Made by a program: the position numbers and the translations under genes | Assembly (NCBI GenBank): GCA_003561815.1 | Contig: PWVP01000231.1 | Location: 1 to 10,992, forward strand | DNA length: 10,992 nucleotides | From: Campylobacterota bacterium | GTDB lineage: Bacteria; Campylobacterota; Campylobacteria; Campylobacterales; SZUA-545 | Direction: 5' to 3' | Shown here: positions 1 to 6,462 of the stretch, piece after piece | Position numbering within the stretch: the first letter of the stretch is position 1 | Layout of the letters: each line of letters begins with the position of its first letter | The notes under the pieces: generated by a model | The model's database searches: none | What the model was told of the DNA's origin: nothing | Seen by the model: only the letters and a program-made list of their open reading frames with translations

Positions 1-133
1 GAGCGGCTACCTGCTCAAACCCTTCGATGAGGAGCGGCTGCTGGCAGCCATCGCCAAACTCTTTCCCGATATGCTCGATGAGGCGTTTTATCAGCACCAG
101 AGCGATGGCAGCTTGCAGCTCAAAGTCGAGTAG
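1..133 (+). CDS. Response regulator receiver domain, C-terminal end (partial)
   Basis: Only the last 43 codons are present, read from base 2; the gene begins before the window. The fragment contains GYLLKPF, the end of beta-strand 5 of a receiver (REC) domain, with the invariant Lys-Pro that contacts the phosphoryl group. A helix 5-like segment (DEERLLAAIAKLF) and a charged tail of about 20 residues follow, and then a TAG stop. No output domain follows the receiver, so this is either a single-domain regulator or a protein whose receiver is C-terminal. The next gene starts 24 bp downstream (or 6 bp, if the earlier ATG is used). The regulator is therefore likely the first visible member of an operon with the binding protein and the CheA-like kinase, and the natural phosphoacceptor for that kinase. 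The partner assignment is inferred from gene order. Confidence 0.8.
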   Translation, partial: SGYLLKPFDEERLLAAIAKLFPDMLDEAFYQHQSDGSLQLKVE

Positions 134-157
134 CGCCCTATGAGAGCAGGCAGGGGG

Positions 158-1405
158 ATGAAGAAAGCGCTTGGGGCGTTTGCACTACTTCTGGCCATAG
201 GCATAGCGGCCCTCTGGCTGCGTCCGGACCCCGCCGCGCCGATCGAGGTGGGGGTGCTCCACTCCCTAACCGGCACCATGGCCTTTAGCGAGCAGGCGGT
301 GGTCGATGCTACTCTGGCCGCCATCGATGAGGTCAACCGCCAGGGCGGCGTGCTGGGCCGTCCGCTCAAGCCGGTGGTGGTCGATGGCGCCTCCGATCCG
401 GTGGTTTTTGCCCAACAGGCGCAGTCGCTTTTAGTCGATCGGGGCATTGAGATTATCTTCGGTGCCTGGACCTCCGCTTCACGCAAGGAGCTGCGCCCGG
501 TGATCGAAGCGCACGAGGGGCTTTTGCTCTATCCGGTGCAGTTTGAGGGGCTGGAGGCTTCCCCCTCCATCGTCTATCTCGCCCAGGTGCCCAACCAGCA
601 GATCAAGCCCTCCATTAAGTGGGCGATCGATCACCTGGGCGATCGCTTCTTTCTGATCGGAAGCGACTACATCTTTCCCCGCGCAGCCAACTCCTATCTA
701 AAAGAGGTGGCCGCCATTTTGGGCGCCGAGGTGATCGATGAGCACTATGTGCGCCTGGGCGAAGAGCAGCTCGATGCGGTAGTAGAGGCGATCTACGCCC
801 AGCAGCCCGATGCGATCTTTAACACCCTCAATGGGGATAGCAACCTCTACTTTTTTGAGGCACTTCAGCGCCTCTACGGCGATCAAGAGCCGCCGCCCGT
901 GATCTCGTATAGCATCGCCGAGAACGAGGTGGCCGCCATCGCCGAAGCGATCGGGCCGGAGGCGATTGTGGGGCACTACGCCTCATGGAACTACTTCGCC
1001 TCCATCGACTCCCCCCAAAACCGCCGCTTTAAGCAGGTACTGCGCGAATACGGCATCACCACCACCCCCAACGATCCGATGGCGGCCGCCTACACCGGTG
1101 TCTGGCTCTTTAAGCAGGCCGCCGAGGCGTGCAACACCGTTCGCGCCGAGGATATCAAACGCTGCTTTTACAACATGACCTTCAACGGCCCGGCGGGGGT
1201 GGTGGTGATTGAGCGGGGGGTGATGAACGCCTGGCAGCATGCGCGCATCGGGCAGGTCAATGCCGATCTCGACTTCGATATCGTCTGGTCCTCAGATGTG
1301 GCGATCCAGCCCGATAACTTCCCCTACCACAGAAGCCGCACCCGGTGGCTTCAGGAGCTAGAGGGGCTTTATGAGATGTGGAATCAGAGCTGGAGCGCGC
1401 CGTGA
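158..1405 (+). CDS. UrtA-like periplasmic substrate-binding protein (Peripla_BP_5 type), probable sensory binding protein
   Basis: Probable 415-residue exported protein. The N-terminus (MKKALG, then a hydrophobic run to about residue 20) is a signal peptide or anchor; I see no lipobox. The mature part carries hallmarks of the urea/amide-binding UrtA/AmiC group: VGVLHSLTGTMAFSE, GGVLGRPL, FGAWTSASRKELRPV, LLYPVQFEGLE, PNQQIKPS and FFLIGSDYIFPRAAN. These proteins have two lobes that close on urea, short amides or branched amino acids. Start choice: an ATG at 140 is in frame, but 158 gives a cleaner signal peptide; ribosome-site evidence is not decisive (AGG at 148-150, and a G-run directly abutting the ATG). 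No urtBCDE permease or ATPase genes follow. Instead the stop overlaps the start of a membrane kinase gene by GTGA, so the protein probably presents ligand to that kinase. The ligand is not proven by sequence alone. Confidence 0.85.
   Translation: MKKALGAFALLLAIGIAALWLRPDPAAPIEVGVLHSLTGTMAFSEQAVVDATLAAIDEVNRQGGVLGRPLKPVVVDGASDPVVFAQQAQSLLVDRGIEIIFGAWTSASRKELRPVIEAHEGLLLYPVQFEGLEASPSIVYLAQVPNQQIKPSIKWAIDHLGDRFFLIGSDYIFPRAANSYLKEVAAILGAEVIDEHYVRLGEEQLDAVVEAIYAQQPDAIFNTLNGDSNLYFFEALQRLYGDQEPPPVISYSIAENEVAAIAEAIGPEAIVGHYASWNYFASIDSPQNRRFKQVLREYGITTTPNDPMAAAYTGVWLFKQAAEACNTVRAEDIKRCFYNMTFNGPAGVVVIERGVMNAWQHARIGQVNADLDFDIVWSSDVAIQPDNFPYHRSRTRWLQELEGLYEMWNQSWSAP
1392..1395 (+). promoter_or_regulatory. 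Ribosome binding site deciding the kinase start
   Basis: GGAG lies 6 bp before a GTG at 1402 that overlaps the preceding stop codon as GTGA (1402-1405). An in-frame GTG at 1378 would add eight charged residues before the first membrane helix and has no comparable site. The 1402 start with translational coupling is therefore preferred. Confidence 0.6.
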
Positions 1406-4128
1406 GCCTCCGAAAGAGCATCACCGCCCAGATAGCGGTGATGATGGTACTCATCTCCCTGCTGCCACTAGGAGGGGTCGCCTGGTATCTCAACGCCCAA
1501 AAAAGCGCTGAGATCTGGGAGTCGCAGACCGATAGCCTCAATCTGCTCTACCGAAAAAGCATTGAGCTGATCGAGACCGCCATCGGCCACCAAAAAGAGC
1601 TGCTGCAGACCATGGCCCAAAACCCCCACCTCATGGCGGAGTTTACCGCCGCTCAAAGGGGCGAGCCGGTCTCTGGGGCGTTTGAGGCCTATCTGACCAA
1701 CCTGATTCAAGGCGGCGACTACCACGACTTTTTGATGATCGACCCGAAAGGTGAGATCTTTTACACCGCCATTAAGGAGAGCGATCTAGGGCGCAACCTG
1801 CATAGCCGCGCCTTTCGAAACACCTCTTTAGCGCTCGGGTTTGAGCGCACCGCCATGCTGCTGGAGACCGAGATCTCACCACTGCGCTACTACGCCCCCT
1901 CCGATCGGGCCGCCATCTTTATCACCACGCCGCTCATCCACGATAATCGCTTTGTCGGGGTGCTGGCCGTGCAACTTAATGAGGGCTATCTCTACTCGCT
2001 TGTAAACAGCAATGAGGGGTTCGGGCGCAGCGGGGAGATTGTGACCGCTGAGCTGCGTGAGGATGGGGCGATTGTGGCCACCATCCCGCTGCGCCACAAC
2101 CCTGACGCCGTGGCCGATCAGATGGTGCTGGCCAAGACCGACGAGAAAAGAGGGCTCGCGGCGGCACTTCGAGGCGAGTACGGCTTAGGGGTGGCCACCG
2201 ACTACCGGGGGGTGGAGACGATGGCGGTCTGGGGCTTTATCCCCTCACTGCGCTGGGGGATTATGATCAAAACCGATCTAGAGGAGCTCTACGCTCCTTT
2301 GAGACAAAGCAACCGCAACCTTCTAGCCTGGATGCTCGCCGTGGTTGTGGCACTTATCGGGGTGATTGCCGCTAGCACACGCCTTATCTCCAGGCCGATT
2401 TTACAGCTAAGCGAGAGCGTCAAACGCTTTAGCAGCGGCGAGGTGCACACCATCGACCCCATCCGCGCACACAACGAGATTGGGCTTTTGAGCAGAAGCT
2501 TTAGCGCCATGGCCGAAGAGATCGATCACCAGATGCGCGTGCTCCAGGATCAGGCGGTCTCGCTTGAGGAGCAAGCCGCCACCTTGGAGGAGCAGACCGA
2601 GGAGATCGAGCGCCAAAACGCCACCTTAGAGGAGCAGGTTAAAGAGCGCACCGCAGCACTCGATATCCAAAACCGCAAGGTCTCCGCGCTGCTGGATCAC
2701 TCCGGTCAGGGCTTTTTATCCTTCGGTGCCGATCGTCTGGTCGATGAGGAGTACTCTAAAGAGTGCGAAAACCTCTTTAGAGGCGCCATCGCCCACCGGC
2801 CTGTCGATGCGCTGCTCTTTGAGGGGGATCCTAAAAAGCGGGCCACGATGGAGAAGACGCTTGAGCTCTACTTTGGGTCCACCATCGCCTTTCAGCAGGA
2901 GTGTCTTATCGCGCTGCTGCCTCAAGAGGCGCAGCTCTTTGATCGGGTGGTTCGAATCGAGTACCGCCCCATCGGCGCCACCCGCCTGATGGCGATTTTA
3001 ACCGATATCACCGCCCAGCGCTCCTTAGAGGAGCGGATCGCCCAGGAGCGCAGGGTGCTGAGCTTTATCACCATGGTGCTGCGCAACAAAAACGCCTTTT
3101 TAGACGCCCTCTATGAGTGCGAGTCGCACCTGAAGCTGCTTTGCGATCAGGCGCGATCGGATACCGCTTACCCCCTCGATCGCGCCACGAAGCTCTACCG
3201 CAAGATCCACACCTACAAAGGGGTCTTTTTACAGTTTAGTATGCCGACCCTCCCAGCCAGGCTCCACCCCCTCGAAAGCAGCCTGTGGGAGGCGATTGTG
3301 CAAGCCCAGACGAGCCAGAGCCCGCTTAAGCTGTGCCAAAAAGAGCTTCAGGCCGCCCGCGAGGCGATCAAAACCGATCGCGGCTATCTGCAAGAGGCGC
3401 TAGGCGAGGCGTTTCTCTCATCGGAGCATGAGGTGGTGATTCCTGAGAGCTATCTGGAGGCGCTTGAGGGGCTGGCACAGAAGATCCAGTCTCTACTGAC
3501 ACCCGATCAGCTCGATAGCAGCGCACAGCAGGCACTCGCCATCATCAAAAATCTGCGTCGCGCCCCCTTTAAGGGGCTTTTGAGCACCTACCCCAACCTA
3601 TGTATGCAGCTGGCCAATCGACTCCATAAAGAGATCGAGCCCTTTGAGATCCAGGGCAGCGATCTGTGGGTCGACCCAAGAGAGTACGGCGACTTTACAA
3701 AAGCGCTGATACACATCTTCCGAAACGCAATCGATCACGGCATCGAAGATCCCGCCACCCGCGAAGCGTGCCAAAAGCCCCAGATCGCCCAGATTGGCTG
3801 CCATTTGAGCGATCAGGGTGAGAACCTCTGCCTGGAGGTGCGCGATGATGGCCGGGGGCTTGATGAGGGTGCGATTGTGCAAAGAGCACTTGATCTGGGG
3901 CTGATTGACCCCGATCGCGCCGCTGCCCTGAGCCCCTCTGAGCGGCTGGAGCTGATCTTTATGGACGGCTTTTCGACCAAAGAGGAGACCACCGATCTCT
4001 CCGGGCGGGGCGTGGGACTCAGTGCGCTGAAAGAGGAGGTTCTTAAGCTCGGTGGGCGCATCGAGGTCGCCTCTATCCAAGGTCAGGGAACCTGCTTTCG
4101 ATTCTATCTACCCAAGGAGAGAACATGA
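1402..4128 (+). CDS. Membrane-bound sensor histidine kinase with CheA-type core (dCache-HAMP-PAS-Hpt-ATPase)
   Basis: A 908-residue kinase. Order: TM1 (about 11-30); periplasmic double-Cache sensor (about 31-305) with the Cache signature IDPKGEIFYT from D114 and KESDLGRNL after it; TM2 (about 307-329); HAMP (about 330-383); coiled coil with LEEQ repeats (about 384-432); PAS-like region (about 430-540); and an Hpt-like helical domain with the candidate phospho-His H603 in HTYKG. A P3-like helical stretch leads to a CheA P4-like ATPase: RNAIDHGIE (N775), DDGRG (815-819), GFSTKEE (from G856) and SGRGVGL (867-873). A classical HisKA dimerisation domain, a P2 domain and a CheW-like P5 domain are all absent, so the enzyme is a class II (CheA-like) kinase carried by its own membrane sensor. 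GTGA and ATGA overlaps couple it to the binding-protein genes on both sides. It probably phosphorylates the upstream receiver protein (inference). Confidence 0.88.
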   Translation: MSLRKSITAQIAVMMVLISLLPLGGVAWYLNAQKSAEIWESQTDSLNLLYRKSIELIETAIGHQKELLQTMAQNPHLMAEFTAAQRGEPVSGAFEAYLTNLIQGGDYHDFLMIDPKGEIFYTAIKESDLGRNLHSRAFRNTSLALGFERTAMLLETEISPLRYYAPSDRAAIFITTPLIHDNRFVGVLAVQLNEGYLYSLVNSNEGFGRSGEIVTAELREDGAIVATIPLRHNPDAVADQMVLAKTDEKRGLAAALRGEYGLGVATDYRGVETMAVWGFIPSLRWGIMIKTDLEELYAPLRQSNRNLLAWMLAVVVALIGVIAASTRLISRPILQLSESVKRFSSGEVHTIDPIRAHNEIGLLSRSFSAMAEEIDHQMRVLQDQAVSLEEQAATLEEQTEEIERQNATLEEQVKERTAALDIQNRKVSALLDHSGQGFLSFGADRLVDEEYSKECENLFRGAIAHRPVDALLFEGDPKKRATMEKTLELYFGSTIAFQQECLIALLPQEAQLFDRVVRIEYRPIGATRLMAILTDITAQRSLEERIAQERRVLSFITMVLRNKNAFLDALYECESHLKLLCDQARSDTAYPLDRATKLYRKIHTYKGVFLQFSMPTLPARLHPLESSLWEAIVQAQTSQSPLKLCQKELQAAREAIKTDRGYLQEALGEAFLSSEHEVVIPESYLEALEGLAQKIQSLLTPDQLDSSAQQALAIIKNLRRAPFKGLLSTYPNLCMQLANRLHKEIEPFEIQGSDLWVDPREYGDFTKALIHIFRNAIDHGIEDPATREACQKPQIAQIGCHLSDQGENLCLEVRDDGRGLDEGAIVQRALDLGLIDPDRAAALSPSERLELIFMDGFSTKEETTDLSGRGVGLSALKEEVLKLGGRIEVASIQGQGTCFRFYLPKERT
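2577..2637 (+). repeat. Short direct repeat encoding a 14-residue coiled-coil unit
   Basis: Two 19-bp copies (2577-2595 and 2619-2637) differ at one base and are offset by 42 bp, exactly 14 codons or two heptads. They encode the ATLEEQ units of the signalling helix between HAMP and the PAS-like domain. The spacing keeps the coiled-coil register, which suggests a small internal duplication that altered linker length. Confidence 0.6.
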
Positions 4129-4862
4129 TACGCACATGGCTGATTGCCCTAATCTTTACCGCCCAGAGCCTCTGGGCCAGTCCGATCGACTCGCTTCGGT
4201 TTATCACTGAAGACTACCCGCCGTTTAACTACGAAGGCGACAGGGGCGAGCTGCAGGGCTACGCGGTTGAGATCGCCCAGGCGATCTTCGATCGGATGCA
4301 GAGCCGCCAGAGTGTGGAGTCGATCGAGCTGCTGCCCTGGGCGCGGGGCTACGATCTGGCCCTCACCCAGCCCGATGTGGTTCTCTTCTCCACCACCCGC
4401 ACCCCCGCCCGCGAGGCGCTTTTTCAGTGGGTCGGACCGATCGCGCCTAGCCGCGTGGTGCTTCTGGCCAAAACCGATCGCGCAATTGAGATCGCTCAGC
4501 CAGAGGCGATTGAGCGCTACCGCATCGGGGTGATCCGCGAGGATATCGGCCATCAGCGCCTTCTGGAGCTGGGTGTCAGCCCCGATCGTCTGGTCATCGC
4601 CGCCTCAAACACCGAGGCGGCTCAGCTGATTGAGCGCGATCGGGTCGATCTGTGGGCCTATGGCGAGTATGTGGGCTACTGGCTACTAGAGGAGCTTGGC
4701 TACAACCCCAACGACTACGCACCGGTCTACACCCTCTCAGAGTCGCACTACTACTTCGCCATCAGCCAAAAGAGCGATCCCGCCATCGCCCGGGCGATGC
4801 AGGCGGCTTTAGATGGCCTGAAGGCCGACGGCACCGTTGAGCGCATCCTACAGGATCGCTAA
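4125..4862 (+). CDS. Family 3 extracellular solute-binding protein (SBP_bac_3), probable sensory partner
   Basis: A 245-residue exported protein with signal peptide MIRTWLIALIFTAQSLWA, probably cleaved near residue 18; there is no lipobox cysteine. The mature start (FITEDYPPFNYEGDRGELQG, then YAVEIAQAI) is the classic family 3 lobe-1 opening, as in polar amino-acid binding proteins. Later features are LPWARGYDLAL, FSTTRTPAREALFQWVGPI, YRIGVIREDIG and a C-terminal helix ending DGTVERIL. Length matches the family. The gene starts inside the kinase stop codon (ATGA, 4125-4128) with AGGAGA at 4115-4120 as ribosome site. No permease or ATPase gene accompanies it. The tight coupling suggests that it acts in sensing with the kinase rather than in import. 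Ligand unknown; an amino acid or other small polar compound would be typical. Confidence 0.88.
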   Translation: MIRTWLIALIFTAQSLWASPIDSLRFITEDYPPFNYEGDRGELQGYAVEIAQAIFDRMQSRQSVESIELLPWARGYDLALTQPDVVLFSTTRTPAREALFQWVGPIAPSRVVLLAKTDRAIEIAQPEAIERYRIGVIREDIGHQRLLELGVSPDRLVIAASNTEAAQLIERDRVDLWAYGEYVGYWLLEELGYNPNDYAPVYTLSESHYYFAISQKSDPAIARAMQAALDGLKADGTVERILQDR

Positions 4863-4915
4863 GCTAGAATTCATCCACCTATCTTTAGGCTGCTTTAAGT
4901 AAGGGGGGTGACGCT

Positions 4916-5962
4916 ATGCCAGAGGATCTGCTCGAATCGGCACCCTTTGGCCTCTATGTGGTGGAGGCCAAAAACTTTACCATCCTCTATGCCAACGGGC
5001 TTTTTAAGGAGCGCTTTGAGAGCGCACGCATCGGGGAGCGCTGCTTTCAGGCGATCTTCGATCGAACCGCCCCCTGTGCGCACTGCGGTAACGGGCAGGC
5101 CCAGATGCGCCACGAGTTTTTCAATGAGCTGGATAACCGCTGGTATCTCAGCCAGCCCCAGCCGATTATCTGGAACAACCAGGAGGCGCTCTATGTCACC
5201 CTCACCGATATCACTGAGCTGAAAAACACCCAAAACCGCCTGAGTGAGGCCCACGCCCAGATGGCGATCAAAAACCGCGCGCTTGAAGAGGAGCAGCGCC
5301 TGGCGCGCACCAAACAGCTCGGGATGATCACCAACGATCTTTTACGCGATGCCCGCTTTAGGGTGGAGACGCTCTACTACCCCTCCGATATCCTCTCGGG
5401 GGATACCTACAGCCTGCACCGCACCCCGCAGGGGGGACTCTTTATCTATCTGATTGACGGGATGGGGCACGGGCTGCTGCCGTCGATGACCACCTTTGCC
5501 GTCGCGTCGGTGGTGCGCCAGAGTGTGGCCCAGGAGGAGAGTTTCGATCAGATGCTCAGCCGGGTGAGCCAGACGCTCCATCAGGCGCTCGCGGAGTCTG
5601 AGCAGCTTTCGTATATCTTTTTACACCTGCCGCCGGCACTTGATCAGATCGCCTACGCCATCGGCGGCATGTATCCGGTGCTGGTTCAGACCGATCAGCA
5701 GCTCACCGAACTCAAAGCCAACAACCCGCCCTTTTTGAACTTTATGGACCGCATCGAAGCGGACACCCTCAGCGCCGCTGCGATTAAGGGGGTTTTGCTC
5801 TATAGCGATGGGGTGGTGGAGGATAGCCGACTCAAGATCGATCCACACACACTCCGCAAGGCGCTCGCCTCGGATCAGATTGCACCGCTGGCTGAGCGGA
5901 TCGGTGCGCGTGCCCAGCAGCTAGAGGATGACACCACCCTAATCGCCCTCAGACGGCGCTAG
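4916..5962 (+). CDS. PAS domain plus SpoIIE/PP2C-type serine/threonine phosphatase
   Basis: A 348-residue, apparently cytoplasmic protein with no signal or membrane segment. Residues about 4-105 form a PAS domain (PFGLYVVEAKNFTILYANG ... LYVTLTDITELK) with a CxxC pair (C54, C57) and C43, a pattern common in PAS domains of signalling proteins. A helical linker (about 106-150) leads to a SpoIIE-family PP2C domain with the expected metal-binding acidic motifs: SGD (D163), DGMGHG (D181-G186), YSDGVVE (D298) and DDTTLIAL (D338, D339). Such enzymes usually dephosphorylate a STAS-domain anti-anti-sigma protein in partner switching, but no STAS or anti-sigma gene lies in the window. The gene starts 53 bp after the binding-protein stop, with a G-rich ribosome site at 4901-4908, and may be cotranscribed with the kinase cluster. 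Its stop abuts that of the convergent downstream gene. Confidence 0.88.
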   Translation: MPEDLLESAPFGLYVVEAKNFTILYANGLFKERFESARIGERCFQAIFDRTAPCAHCGNGQAQMRHEFFNELDNRWYLSQPQPIIWNNQEALYVTLTDITELKNTQNRLSEAHAQMAIKNRALEEEQRLARTKQLGMITNDLLRDARFRVETLYYPSDILSGDTYSLHRTPQGGLFIYLIDGMGHGLLPSMTTFAVASVVRQSVAQEESFDQMLSRVSQTLHQALAESEQLSYIFLHLPPALDQIAYAIGGMYPVLVQTDQQLTELKANNPPFLNFMDRIEADTLSAAAIKGVLLYSDGVVEDSRLKIDPHTLRKALASDQIAPLAERIGARAQQLEDDTTLIALRRR

Positions 5963-6301
5963 CTACTCCTCATCACCGATACAGACCGGTGTGGCGGGGC
6001 GATCTTTGGCGTAGTGGCGGGCAAAGGCGAGCAGATGCGGCGCAATGCGCTCCTGGAAGTGCTCGCTCTCTAAAAGGGCGCGCTTCTCTTCGCCCAGCTT
6101 GGGGCCAAAGAGCGCGATAAACCCCTCGGCCCGATCCGCAAAGAGCGCCTCCCACTCCTTTTGGGTGTGGAGCTTGGTAAAGATCGCCCCATCAAACCCC
6201 AGCTCCTCAACAAACAGATGGACATAGAAGATCTGGCCCCTAGAGGGGTCTCCGGCCAGCAAAATCGTGGCAAGCAGTGCCCAGATCAGTTTGAGTCGCA
6301 T
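5963..6301 (-). CDS. Small exported protein of unknown function
   Basis: A 112-residue protein that I cannot assign to a named family. Residues 1 to about 22 form a signal peptide (MRLKLIWALLATILLAG). The mature part of about 90 residues looks helical and histidine-rich (LHTQKEWEALF, ESEHFQERIAPHLLAF, ARHYAKD) and has a single cysteine, C107, in PVCIGDEE near the C-terminus. GGGAGG lies 8 bp before the ATG on the minus strand, which supports the start. It resembles, from memory only, small periplasmic proteins of sulfur-oxidising Campylobacterota. It is transcribed divergently from the FccB-like gene across a 161-bp shared promoter region, hinting at a linked role in sulfide or redox metabolism. 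Its stop codon directly abuts the phosphatase stop (TAGCTA, 5960-5965). That the ORF is a real gene is well supported by the ribosome site and signal peptide. Confidence 0.7.
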   Translation of the reverse strand: MRLKLIWALLATILLAGDPSRGQIFYVHLFVEELGFDGAIFTKLHTQKEWEALFADRAEGFIALFGPKLGEEKRALLESEHFQERIAPHLLAFARHYAKDRPATPVCIGDEE

Positions 6302-6324
6302 CGATACACCTCCCTTTAATCTCT

Positions 6325-6330
6325 ACTATA
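6325..6330 (-). promoter_or_regulatory. Possible -10 box for the small exported protein gene
   Basis: Read on the minus strand, the site is TATAGT, about 24 bp upstream of the ATG and just before the ribosome site. I find no good -35 hexamer at 16-18 bp, so this is a weak call resting on position and AT-richness. If used, it would need an activator or another sigma factor. Confidence 0.3.
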
Positions 6331-6334
6331 TTTC

Positions 6335-6347
6335 TCAAGTTACTTGA
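6335..6347. promoter_or_regulatory. Palindromic candidate operator over the -35 box
   Basis: TCAAGT-T-ACTTGA is a perfect 13-bp palindrome in the divergent intergenic region. Its right half overlaps the TTGACA -35 hexamer of the flavoprotein promoter (6344-6349), and its left half lies about 5 bp upstream of the possible -10 box of the minus-strand gene. A dimeric repressor bound here could control both directions. The regulator is unknown. Confidence 0.4.
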
Positions 6348-6372
6348 CATTGTAACCAAAGATTGCTATGAT
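6344..6372 (+). promoter_or_regulatory. Strong sigma70-type promoter for the FccB-like gene
   Basis: TTGACA (6344-6349) is a perfect -35 box. After exactly 17 bp comes TATGAT (6367-6372), five of six matches to the -10 consensus, preceded by TG one base before it (an extended -10). Transcription would start near 6379 and leave a leader of about 84 nt before the GTG at 6463. This is the only obvious consensus promoter in the window. Confidence 0.75.
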
Positions 6373-6402
6373 TCCCACTGTGACTTCGAAAAGAGCGTGG
6401 CG

Positions 6403-6424
6403 ATTATAACTTTGAATTATAATT
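6403..6424 (+). repeat. Paired TTATAA boxes in the flavoprotein leader
   Basis: ATTATAA occurs at 6403-6409 and again at 6416-6422, 13 bp apart, and the second sits in the 10-bp palindrome AATTATAATT (6415-6424). The block is AT-rich in an otherwise GC-rich window and lies at about +25 to +45 of the predicted transcript. It could be a regulator site or an unstructured translation enhancer. It also contains a TATAAT string (6418-6423) without a matching -35. Confidence 0.3.
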
Positions 6425-6450
6425 TGCCCGGCTTAACCTGCCCGAATAAA

Positions 6451-6456
6451 AAGGAT
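6451..6456 (+). promoter_or_regulatory. Ribosome binding site deciding the FccB-like start
   Basis: AAGGAT lies 6 bp before GTG 6463. This start places the twin-arginine motif at residues 3-4, as expected for a Tat signal. The in-frame GTG at 6397 would bury that motif behind 22 unrelated residues. Confidence 0.6.
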
Positions 6457-6462
6457 CCAAGC

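Noticed and set aside
91..486. 131-codon minus-strand open frame at the left end
   Set aside because: It overlaps the end of the receiver gene and the signal and first lobe of the binding protein, both clearly real; its composition is low-complexity Ser/Thr/Ala/Pro, typical of a shadow frame.
3598..4080. 160-codon open frame on the minus strand inside the kinase ATPase domain
   Set aside because: It lies opposite the best-conserved catalytic motifs of the kinase, has no domain signature and no separate promoter, and is explained by high GC content.
4878..4889. CCTA-TCTT-TAGG hairpin as a terminator between the binding protein and the phosphatase
   Set aside because: The stem is only 4 bp and is not followed by a T-run, too weak to call; cotranscription of the two genes remains possible.
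6418..6423. Perfect TATAAT as a second promoter
   Set aside because: No -35-like hexamer lies 16-18 bp upstream, and it sits downstream of a far better promoter, within an AT-rich palindrome.
6397..6462. N-terminal extension of the FccB-like protein from GTG 6397
   Set aside because: There is no properly spaced ribosome site, and the extension would place the Tat motif 25 residues in. GTG 6463 has AAGGAT at 6 bp and the motif at residues 3-4.
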